A stretch of 64,000 nucleotides of DNA from Bacteroidales bacterium 6E. Lineage in GTDB: Bacteria; Bacteroidota; Bacteroidia; Bacteroidales; Prolixibacteraceae. The stretch lies in contig DF970689.1 of assembly GCA_001270045.2 (NCBI GenBank), positions 205,051-269,050 on the forward strand. Direction: 5' to 3'. Under the pieces are notes generated by a model. The model was not told the DNA's origin. It did not search any database and worked only from the letters and a program-made list of their open reading frames with translations. This document shows positions 19,486 to 27,477 of this stretch, piece after piece. Made by a program: the position numbers and the translations under genes. Numbering within the stretch: position 1 is the stretch's first letter; the number at the start of each line of letters is the position of its first letter.

Positions 19486-20679
19486 ATGCGGAATATTTCA
19501 TTGATAACCGGTATTTTTTTTCTGGTCTTTTACCTGCTAATTACATTGCTTGGATGGATAAACCTTCGCGTAGTATTCAGACACTACCGTGGATTAAAAA
19601 ATCTGTCTCTTGCCTATTTCATGGTTTCCCTCCTGATTATTGCGGGATTTACCATTCTTTTTATTTATCCCTACAGGGCACACAGCGCTAAAAATTATTC
19701 TCTGTATTTTATCTTTAATTCTATCCTTATCCTTGTTCTGTTTTCAAAAATCCCCGTGGCTCTCGCTGGATTGGTTTCTTTGCCATTCTTCAGAATTCGG
19801 TATCGGTATCATATCGCATTTGCCGGTTCAATGCTTAGTTTGGGAATTGCTTTCTCTATGCTTTGGGGGTTTACATTAGGTCCCAGAATACTCGACAAGC
19901 ATCATATCGAAATTTTCCATGAAAATTTACCTAAGGAGTTTGATGGTTTTAGATTAACTCAATTATCTGATTTTCATTTAGGTAATTTTCATTATCCAGA
20001 AATGCTTCAAAGTGCGTTGGAGGAAAATGCACTTTTTAATCCACACCTATTCGTTTTTACCGGCGATCTGGTCAATAATTTTAAAGAAGAGACTTCCACA
20101 TGGGAAAATGATCTAAAGAATTTCTCTGCTTCTCACGGAAAATTTGCCGTTCTGGGCAACCATGATTATGGCGATTATTATCGCTGGCCCGATAAGGTTA
20201 GCCGACAAGAGAATTTTGATGGTATTGTTGAAGGTTTCGAAAAGTGTGGGTTCGAACTTCTTCTTAATGAATCCAGATCAATTGTACTAACAAGTGATTC
20301 CATTTATATAGTTGGGGTCGAAAACTGGGGGCATCCACCATTTCAACAGTATGCCGATCTAGGTAAAGCATCCGAGAATATTCAACAAGGCGCATTTCGG
20401 ATTTTATTAAGCCATGATCCAGCACATTGGGAATCAGTTATAAAATCAATGCCAGAATTCCCGCTTACTTTATCAGGACACAGCCATGGTGCCCAATGGG
20501 GAATAAAACTGGCCGGGTTTGATTTTAGCATGATCATTTTTTCCAGAAAAACATGGGGAGGCTTGTATCAAGGCGACTCCAACTATTTGTATGTGAATAA
20601 GGGTATCGGAACCATCGGGTTACCCTTCAGGCTAGACATGCCGCCCGAAATTACTTTTATAACGCTTAGAAAGAAGTAA
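19486..20679 (+). CDS. Membrane-anchored calcineurin-like metallophosphoesterase
   Basis: Predicted phosphodiesterase or pyrophosphatase; family members cleave lipid or nucleotide phosphoesters. Four hydrophobic helices occupy about residues 5-140 (roughly 5-27, 40-62, 73-98, 108-130). The catalytic domain follows with Asp162 and His164 in SDFHLG, Asp194 in GDLVN, GNHD (224-227), LSHDP and GHSHG (His332, His334), so all five metal-binding motifs are present. The domain layout resembles YkoQ/YaeI-like phosphoesterases. The start lies 19 nt after a TATATTTG element. Its 3' end overlaps the convergent gene by 14 nt. Confidence 0.88.
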   Translation: MRNISLITGIFFLVFYLLITLLGWINLRVVFRHYRGLKNLSLAYFMVSLLIIAGFTILFIYPYRAHSAKNYSLYFIFNSILILVLFSKIPVALAGLVSLPFFRIRYRYHIAFAGSMLSLGIAFSMLWGFTLGPRILDKHHIEIFHENLPKEFDGFRLTQLSDFHLGNFHYPEMLQSALEENALFNPHLFVFTGDLVNNFKEETSTWENDLKNFSASHGKFAVLGNHDYGDYYRWPDKVSRQENFDGIVEGFEKCGFELLLNESRSIVLTSDSIYIVGVENWGHPPFQQYADLGKASENIQQGAFRILLSHDPAHWESVIKSMPEFPLTLSGHSHGAQWGIKLAGFDFSMIIFSRKTWGGLYQGDSNYLYVNKGIGTIGLPFRLDMPPEITFITLRKK

Positions 20680-23560
20680 AATCGATCGAAAATAACAATT
20701 CAAATGACCATTTCTGGCTCTGAGGCAAGTATATGGTTCTTATTCCCGTTGATGCAGGAGCATATAATCTCAGGTAATTCAGATCGACTGAAAGATCCAT
20801 GCCTACAGAATAAAATTCTTTTCCGAATTTGCCTGCAATCCGTCCCTCCTGGTAATAATCCCCCTTAACGAATGAATAGTCGCCCCAAAGCATTGCTTTA
20901 ATCCTGCGAATGTACACCCATCTGCCTGCATTGAATTCTGGATAAAATAAGGGTAGTCGGTAATCGGCAGACAACAATGACATTTCACGATGTTGTATAG
21001 GATGAATACCGCGTGGCATCCTAAGAATATCTGAGAATCCTTGGTTTCTTCCACTTTCCTTTACCTGCATTCCACTATACAAACTGGTTCCATGGTTGCT
21101 TTTAATTCCTGGCAAATATGTTCTAAGCTGAATAGCTGACACTGATCCTGTATTATGGTTTCCACCGGGTGAATGACTATATCCTGCATCAACGATCCAC
21201 CCGAAATTGGCTAATAGGTCACTCGGTGCCTTTCGCCTGATTTGATGGAAATAAAGCCTGTAAGAAAGCGTATGAAGATTGCCAGAGATAAAATTCTCAG
21301 GAGTTGATGCATGATGTCCATATGACATCAATCCATACCGAAACTCTGGTTGGAATAGCCTGAAATAGGCTCCTCTCGTAAAATTCAACGGAATAAAGGT
21401 CGTTGCCGAAAACTGGTTTCGTGAGTATGTAAAACTTCTTAACACTGTGTCTCTACGTACAATCTCTCCTTGTGAATTCTCGTAATTCGTGATTTCATAA
21501 TACTTTCCAGCCCTATTTCCAGTGCGCGCATCAAGACTTATGATCGGATACCAACCCCGGTATTCCCATGAGATAAAATACTCACCACGTTTCTCGTTTT
21601 GTATCCAGTCATAACCCACCGATGCAGTAGATGTTCCCAATTTATTCTGGGATAGAAGGCTAAAGCCAGGCGTAATTTCGTAAGTATTGGCGTTTGCAAC
21701 AAATGGCCCCCAACTATGAAAATGAAACAGATTCTGTATCTTTCGGTATGGTTTGGAGGAATACATGATAGTATCATACAGCGTGAAGTTTATTATGGAT
21801 TCTTCTTGTTTCGCCAGTTTATCAGCTAATTTATAAGTTCCTGGTTCAATCTGGCTTAAAGGCTTAATGGTTGTCTTGCGTGGATCAATCCCAATAATCC
21901 TGTAGCCATTCGAGGTATAATCACTTACCATCCATTCGCCTTTAACTCTATTTAGGGCAGGATAGGCAAATCCAAACCTGGCCTCTCCAATCCTTTCGCA
22001 TGTATCTCCATTTAAAGAAGCTCTGTATAATTCATCTTTTCCTGAATGTCCCGAAATATAATACAGGGTATCGGAGTTGATCCTAAGTTGCTTGATTTCT
22101 CCCTGATCCATTCGCGGTATAATATCCATCGTTCCTTTTGCTGGATTTATTCGAGCCAACATTTTACCTTCATTCTCCAGAATGATCGAAATAAGTTGTT
22201 CGTTATCTAACCAAACAGGACTAAAGAAATAGTGATTGGTTGGAGATTGATACCGATGAATCAACTTCCCTGTGGTAATGTTATACACAGATATATAAAA
22301 GTCGTTCACAAAATTCACCTCCACAATGGCTACATTATGTTTATCCGGAGAAATGACTGGGGCATAGCAGGTATATTCAGGGAAGAATTCCCATTGCTTA
22401 TGGGAAGAAATATCATAAAACCGAATCTGGGATTTTCCTCGGTGACTCCAACGGGGATCAGGAACATATTCGGACCAAACAATCAGATTATCTTGATATC
22501 CTACTGATTCGCTAAAAATCTGGCCGGGAGTTAATAAATATTTTTCATTGCCGGTTTCATCGATCTGTATAAATTGACTGATCTTTTCATACGTCGTTTT
22601 CAGGGCAACAATATTTCCATCGGGCAAGACATGAATGTACTGATAATTGGCATAATTTTCAGAAGGACGACTAACCGTTCGATATATTTCATCATTGTAC
22701 CGAAAATCGTCTGATGTCCATATCTGCGCCAGACTATCAAGGATAGACCGGTATAATCCTTCCTGATTCATCCCAGTTTTGGTGCGAAGCATCCTGTTGA
22801 CAGGTGTTAAGCTCAAAGGCTTTCTTGATACATTGTCTAATACACTGTTCCATATATCAGCTCCGTACTTTGCCCTGATTTCTCCTGAAAGAAGGTACCC
22901 AAGTTTGTAATGGTCAGGGACATAATGTTTGTATGATCCATTAAAAGCTTTATCAAAGCTGAATACTCCCTTTTCCACAATCTGGGCTTTGTGCTCCATG
23001 AGAAAAGAAGGAAGTCTTCCCCGACCATGATTGCTTAAAGCAGTCTCTGCCATCACGGCATCCCCTTCAATTAACCAGAATGGCAAGTAGGCTCCTGTCA
23101 CAAGTGCGCTTATCTGCTCACCGAAAAGAATCTTCAAGAGTGATGGCAGTTGCTGATGGATTTTATCAATTTGAATAACATGCCTGAATTCATGTATGGC
23201 CAGTTGTTGAAGCCAATCCTGTGCATAAATTTCCTGATGGGGCGGTGTAAAAAGTTCCATTCTACGGGGGGCCCAACCGACTAATCCATTTGATCTTACG
23301 GTATGGGTATGAAACAAGACCGATATTTTTCTGGGGTTGTGGTCAAGTGTCTTGCTGCCATGCTGATACACCATCTCGAAATAATTCGCCAGAACCTGCG
23401 CTTTCGACTCAAAATCATCAGGGAAAATCAACTGAAAATTCTCGGTATTGATTTGTCGCCACTTTATACCAGCGGGATCCTCCCCTGTAGCAAAATATTG
23501 AGGGTAAGCTGTCAGTCCGGTAAAGACTAAAATGAATGCGGCAGCTATTGTTTTTCTCAT
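20666..23560 (-). CDS. Outer-membrane protein: peptidase-like domain, TolB-type propeller, C-terminal barrel
   Basis: Function unknown; likely surface or outer membrane. From the ATG at 23560 there is a signal peptide (RKTIAAAFILVFTGLTAYPQ). Residues about 35-270 resemble a gluzincin peptidase, with HEFRH (His123, Glu124, His127) and a downstream Glu165 in WLIEGDA as third ligand. About 330-620 has WD/TolB-like repeats, and the last 300 residues are rich in alternating aromatic strands and end in Phe, typical of an outer-membrane barrel. The frame is open to an ATG at 23680 that overlaps the luxR stop as ATGA; that start would bury the signal peptide at residue 41, yet the overlap suggests translational coupling. 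Confidence 0.7.
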   Translation of the reverse strand: MRKTIAAAFILVFTGLTAYPQYFATGEDPAGIKWRQINTENFQLIFPDDFESKAQVLANYFEMVYQHGSKTLDHNPRKISVLFHTHTVRSNGLVGWAPRRMELFTPPHQEIYAQDWLQQLAIHEFRHVIQIDKIHQQLPSLLKILFGEQISALVTGAYLPFWLIEGDAVMAETALSNHGRGRLPSFLMEHKAQIVEKGVFSFDKAFNGSYKHYVPDHYKLGYLLSGEIRAKYGADIWNSVLDNVSRKPLSLTPVNRMLRTKTGMNQEGLYRSILDSLAQIWTSDDFRYNDEIYRTVSRPSENYANYQYIHVLPDGNIVALKTTYEKISQFIQIDETGNEKYLLTPGQIFSESVGYQDNLIVWSEYVPDPRWSHRGKSQIRFYDISSHKQWEFFPEYTCYAPVISPDKHNVAIVEVNFVNDFYISVYNITTGKLIHRYQSPTNHYFFSPVWLDNEQLISIILENEGKMLARINPAKGTMDIIPRMDQGEIKQLRINSDTLYYISGHSGKDELYRASLNGDTCERIGEARFGFAYPALNRVKGEWMVSDYTSNGYRIIGIDPRKTTIKPLSQIEPGTYKLADKLAKQEESIINFTLYDTIMYSSKPYRKIQNLFHFHSWGPFVANANTYEITPGFSLLSQNKLGTSTASVGYDWIQNEKRGEYFISWEYRGWYPIISLDARTGNRAGKYYEITNYENSQGEIVRRDTVLRSFTYSRNQFSATTFIPLNFTRGAYFRLFQPEFRYGLMSYGHHASTPENFISGNLHTLSYRLYFHQIRRKAPSDLLANFGWIVDAGYSHSPGGNHNTGSVSAIQLRTYLPGIKSNHGTSLYSGMQVKESGRNQGFSDILRMPRGIHPIQHREMSLLSADYRLPLFYPEFNAGRWVYIRRIKAMLWGDYSFVKGDYYQEGRIAGKFGKEFYSVGMDLSVDLNYLRLYAPASTGIRTIYLPQSQKWSFELLFSIDFTSF

Positions 23561-23676
23561 CGGTCGATATTGTAATGTAAGCGCTGAAAATAAGTTCAGA
23601 TTTAAAAAGAACCATACAAAAGACAAAAAAGATTTTGAGGATGCAAAATTCAACTCCCATAAATCTTTTTCCGCAC

Positions 23677-24621
23677 TCATTTCTTGTCGATTGACGCAAT
23701 GTTAAGGAGTTGAACCCTATTATTCACACCAGTTTTGGTATATATACGATAAATATGGTCCTTCACGGTCTGAACTGTTATGAAAAGATCCTCTGCAATC
23801 TGACGGTTTGTTTTTCCTTTACTGATTTCCATGATTATTTCTGCCTCACGCCTGGTAATTTCAAATTTTTGGCAGAAAGCTTCAAACCCAGATGTTGTTG
23901 GCAAAGTTTGGGAAGTCACTTTCCGGGTTTCGGTATGAAAGTGAAGAACAAGCAGTAACCCTGACAGAAACAGGGTGACAATAACCAATAAAAAGATATA
24001 GGGATGGTTATCGGCCATAAATAGGATTATTGAAGTTGAAACCAGTGTTGCAATGGCAAATCCATGCATAAATCCATATCGACTCCATTTACCAAGGATT
24101 TCATTGCTCCTTTTCAAGATATATAAAAGGTATACGGCACAAATAATGGATAAATTAATCACCGACAACATGCGAAAAAACTGTCTATGGAAGTTTCCAG
24201 TACCAGAAAGCCCATTAATTAGAAACACTCCTGTCGGTAAAAGCAGTAAACAACCAATAAACCATGCGTATGACATCCAGCGGGGAATTTGAAAAGCATG
24301 AAGTGCTAAAAAAAACCGAACCAGCATATACCATGAAACCAACAGAAATGGTAATCCAACATAGGGTTGAAAAATCAGGATCCGATTCTTGATATCCGTA
24401 TCAATTCCGATATCTTTCAAAAGGTGATTGAGGGTAAAGTAGCCCCAAATTCCGAAGATTAAAAAAGCATCCCAAAGTAACTGCTGGTAAAACAACCATT
24501 GGAATTCATGTCTGCTACCTTTTTCGAGTAGCTGATAACTTATCATGATTCCGACAGCCACCATTGCTGATGTCACGATAAACAAAAGGCTGTATAAAAT
24601 AAGTTGCAGGCTGATCATCAA
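23677..24621 (-). CDS. Membrane-embedded LuxR-type transcription regulator
   Basis: Integral membrane protein with a C-terminal DNA-binding domain. About seven hydrophobic segments span residues 5-235, followed by a LuxR/FixJ HTH at about 248-312 (TRREAEIIMEISKGKTNRQIA, TVQTVKDHIYRIYTKTG). There is no receiver domain, so it likely senses a membrane or lipid signal directly and acts while tethered. It precedes the outer-membrane protein gene with an ATGA junction and is divergent from a small membrane protein gene. A two-box palindrome at 24669-24709 in the shared intergenic region is the natural candidate binding site. Confidence 0.85.
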   Translation of the reverse strand: MMISLQLILYSLLFIVTSAMVAVGIMISYQLLEKGSRHEFQWLFYQQLLWDAFLIFGIWGYFTLNHLLKDIGIDTDIKNRILIFQPYVGLPFLLVSWYMLVRFFLALHAFQIPRWMSYAWFIGCLLLLPTGVFLINGLSGTGNFHRQFFRMLSVINLSIICAVYLLYILKRSNEILGKWSRYGFMHGFAIATLVSTSIILFMADNHPYIFLLVIVTLFLSGLLLVLHFHTETRKVTSQTLPTTSGFEAFCQKFEITRREAEIIMEISKGKTNRQIAEDLFITVQTVKDHIYRIYTKTGVNNRVQLLNIASIDKK

Positions 24622-24668
24622 TATTGATTTATCATGTAAATGTACAACGACAGATACAAATTTTACTG

Positions 24669-24709
24669 ACTACTTTAGTAGGAATATGAATGATTCCTAC
24701 CAAAGTAGT
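24669..24709. promoter_or_regulatory. Long inverted repeat, candidate LuxR operator
   Basis: Arms actactttagtaggaat (24669-24685) and attcctaccaaagtagt (24693-24709), 17 bp each with one mismatch and a 7-nt spacer. Each arm contains its own dyad, CTAC-tttA-GTAG (24670-24681) and CTAC-caaa-GTAG (24697-24708), 27 bp apart. The right-hand box is centred about 44 nt before the predicted start site of the plus-strand gene and touches its -33 position, as for LuxR-type activators. Confidence 0.6.
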
Positions 24710-24732
24710 TAGGAAAGAGACAGGCAGCACCT

Positions 24733-24740
24733 TAAATTTG
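24733..24740 (+). promoter_or_regulatory. -7 promoter element of the small membrane protein gene
   Basis: TAAATTTG fits TAnnTTTG; predicted start near 24747 and a 20-nt leader to the ATG at 24767. Confidence 0.5.
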
Positions 24741-24766
24741 ATCAGAAATCATTAAAAACAATTAAC

Positions 24767-25456
24767 ATGACAACAGGAAACTATTTCTCGATTACTCCAT
24801 CTATCGAAGACGCATTGTCATACGGATGGAAAAAAATTGGAGAACAATTTTTGCCATTACTGGCAGTCACCATCATTCTTGCATTTCTGCATGGTCCTGC
24901 CAGTTTTACCTACAAAGAAGATTCTTTTCAATTTTGGCATCTGGCCATCTTGCCGATTTTTATGGCGTATGGATTCTTATTTTGGCCTGTGATCGATTTT
25001 GGAGGAGATTTTCTATTTCTCAGAGCGATCAGAAACGAGAAAATTGAAATTGTGGAATTATTTGACGGCTTCAAAAAGAAATATCTGAACATAGTATTGG
25101 CAAATCTGATTACAGTGGCATTGGTAATCATGGGATTCATACTTTTGGTTATCCCGGGCATTATTGTCCTCTGCCGGCTTGTGTTTGTCTCCTATCTTGT
25201 AATGGACAAAGGGCTCGAACCTATCAGGGCAATTGAGGAAAGCTGGAGGATGACGCGTGGGCATGGTTGGACAATCTTTGGTCTTGCCATCATTTCGTTT
25301 TTTGTTTTTATCGCCGGACTTATCCTTTTATTTGTTGGAGTGTTTGTTTCGTTGATGTTGATACATGCCTCCTTTGCAGCACTCTATCAGGCTATATTAA
25401 ATCAGCAGGAAGGCAGTGGATACTTCCCGATAATTGAAACTACCATTACAGAATAA
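24767..25456 (+). CDS. Polytopic membrane protein of the DUF975/YciC-like type
   Basis: Function unknown. The 229 residues contain about five membrane helices (30-50, 65-85, 115-145, 165-200). The signature VIPGIIVLCRLVFVSYLVMD followed by GLEPIRAIEESWRMTRGHGW is typical of a large group of bacterial membrane proteins (DUF975, YciC and the glycerophosphodiesterase membrane domain), where it marks amphipathic loops and a conserved Trp. It is the only target gene next to the divergent LuxR-type regulator and carries the palindromic operator in front of its promoter. It ends at a strong bidirectional terminator. Confidence 0.65.
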   Translation: MTTGNYFSITPSIEDALSYGWKKIGEQFLPLLAVTIILAFLHGPASFTYKEDSFQFWHLAILPIFMAYGFLFWPVIDFGGDFLFLRAIRNEKIEIVELFDGFKKKYLNIVLANLITVALVIMGFILLVIPGIIVLCRLVFVSYLVMDKGLEPIRAIEESWRMTRGHGWTIFGLAIISFFVFIAGLILLFVGVFVSLMLIHASFAALYQAILNQQEGSGYFPIIETTITE

Positions 25457-25485
25457 AAGTTCTATTTTTTCAAATTCAACGAAAT

Positions 25486-25524
25486 AAAAAGGTCCCGGTA
25501 TTTGAATGACCGGGACCTTTTTTT
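25486..25524. terminator. Bidirectional rho-independent terminator
   Basis: Stem aaaaaggtcccggt (25486-25499) / accgggacctttttt (from 25509) between two convergent genes; A-run on the left, T-run on the right. Confidence 0.92.
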
Positions 25525-25545
25525 AGTCTTTACTTAAGCTATGTG

Positions 25546-27333
25546 TCATAGTTGAACAATCAAAACCAAGGGTTTACCATCCCGCATGACATCAATTGAT
25601 ATGGTCTGACCTTCTTCGAAGGTATTCATCCTATTCATGTAATCATAGATGTTACCCACTTTATTGCCGTTTATTGCCGTTATGATATCACCTTTCAAAA
25701 TTCCGGCAGTATATGCAGGTTTTCCTTTTGTAACCGCGTCAATTCTTAGCCCGTTTTTCTCCTGACCTGCAAAATCAGGCATAACACCTAAAGTCACCTT
25801 CATCCTGCCTCTGGTGCTTCTTCTTGCTTTTGAACCAGCTTCATTGAAAGTCAAACGTTCATCTCTGCCGGAAATTTCTTCAATAATCCTCCAGGCATAA
25901 TTACTCACCTCCATAATACCAGTATATTTCAACTTGTCCGCATCATCGTCAGGTGTATGATAATCGGGATGCGCACCTGTCGAAATAAAGAAAACAGGTA
26001 TATCCTGCATATAAAATGCTGCATGGTCAGAAGGGCCAGTCCCCTCACCCGATAAGGATAGTTCGAAACCGGGATTCAGCAATTCGAGGATTTCTTCAGT
26101 TTCAAGAGATGTTTTGGTCCCTCCAATACTCAAGGCAGGCGCGTTGGGGTCAAGCCTTCCAACCATATCGAAATTTATCATGGCAATCACGTTTTTCAAA
26201 TCAACAGGAGGATTTGCCGTAAAATAGGTCGAGCCGACCAATCCCATTTCTTCCGCACCAAAAGCCACAAAAATCAGACTCCTTCTGTTTGAACCGCTTA
26301 AGACAGCCCTTTCGGCCACGGAAATGACTGCAGATACACCTGAGGCATTGTCATCTGCTCCGTTATGTACCGCCAAAGTATCGAGCACACGGGATCCCGA
26401 GCCGGGTCCGCCAACACCTAAATGGTCATAGTGTGCCCCAATTACCAGATACTCATTTTTCAAAATTGGATCCGTACCCGGTAACATCGCAACAATATTA
26501 TAAGTATTAACCTGCTTCAAAACCACATCAGCCTGAGCCACAATCTTTTGACCTGAATCGAAGGATTTTGGCATAAGGTTCTTGTTAAGATATCCCTCCA
26601 ATTCGGCAATTGTACTCCCCGACTTTTCAAGAATTAAATCCGCCACCTTCCGGGTTACCTGAAGAACCGGCACATCATAGGTACTGCTATTCTTGTCATA
26701 AAACATGCCTTGTAACTCATCCTTCTCGTTAAATACAGGCCCTCCTGTAAAAATCACCCCTGCAGCACCATGGTCAATCGCGTTCAGAACCTTATATCTC
26801 TCCTCTGCATAAAGTGCAAAAGGACTGGATGGATTATTGATATCAGGATCACCTTTTAATAAAAGCACCCACTTACCTTTTACGTCAATCCCCTGAAAAT
26901 CATCCCATTGCAAGGTATCCTTGTTAATTGTAAAACCATAACCAGCAAAAGCGACCGAGGCAGAAAGCGAATTGTTTCCAGAGAAAGAATATGGCAGGAA
27001 ATCTTCTTTAGCTGTAAACTTTAAATCATTAAATGACATATGGTTATCTACACCCATTTCAACTGAAGATATCAAACTGAACTCCTGAAGTCCCTGATTG
27101 AATAACAATTGCAATCCAAGGTCTGAAAATTGCTTTCGAATATACATGGCCGACAAAGAATCACCCGGTTCACCTGATTTTCTGCCTCCCAGTTCATCTG
27201 ATGCGAGATATTCAATCACATTCCTGATCTTGTCAATTCTGCCTTGTTCCGATTGTACCTGACCGAACACTACAGATGAACAAATCATCATCGTGACCAG
27301 GGAAAATGTAAATTTTATGCTTGTACGTATCAT
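25546..27333 (-). CDS. Secreted M28-family aminopeptidase with PA and PDZ domains
   Basis: Zinc-dependent exopeptidase, probably periplasmic or extracellular. A signal peptide (1-24, ending VVFGQ) is followed by a PA insertion (about 110-240), the M28 catalytic core and a C-terminal PDZ domain (about 515-595). Metal ligands and catalytic residues are visible: HYDHLG from His301, GADDNASG with Asp327/Asp328, FGAEEMG (two Glu), NFDMVG, and the final His in PDYHTPDD. All five co-catalytic zinc positions are kept, so it should be active. Monocistronic, divergent from the VWA gene. Confidence 0.9.
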   Translation of the reverse strand: MIRTSIKFTFSLVTMMICSSVVFGQVQSEQGRIDKIRNVIEYLASDELGGRKSGEPGDSLSAMYIRKQFSDLGLQLLFNQGLQEFSLISSVEMGVDNHMSFNDLKFTAKEDFLPYSFSGNNSLSASVAFAGYGFTINKDTLQWDDFQGIDVKGKWVLLLKGDPDINNPSSPFALYAEERYKVLNAIDHGAAGVIFTGGPVFNEKDELQGMFYDKNSSTYDVPVLQVTRKVADLILEKSGSTIAELEGYLNKNLMPKSFDSGQKIVAQADVVLKQVNTYNIVAMLPGTDPILKNEYLVIGAHYDHLGVGGPGSGSRVLDTLAVHNGADDNASGVSAVISVAERAVLSGSNRRSLIFVAFGAEEMGLVGSTYFTANPPVDLKNVIAMINFDMVGRLDPNAPALSIGGTKTSLETEEILELLNPGFELSLSGEGTGPSDHAAFYMQDIPVFFISTGAHPDYHTPDDDADKLKYTGIMEVSNYAWRIIEEISGRDERLTFNEAGSKARRSTRGRMKVTLGVMPDFAGQEKNGLRIDAVTKGKPAYTAGILKGDIITAINGNKVGNIYDYMNRMNTFEEGQTISIDVMRDGKPLVLIVQL

Positions 27334-27477
27334 ATTCTTGATTTTGAATGGTTAAAACTAATAAATGTTCTGTAGGGATAATTGTCATGAACCATTGAAT
27401 TTTCCTGATATTTATTCATAAACAGTTTAAATATTCCCCACTTTGCTAATTTTACAGGCTCATCATGTCTTGAATTC

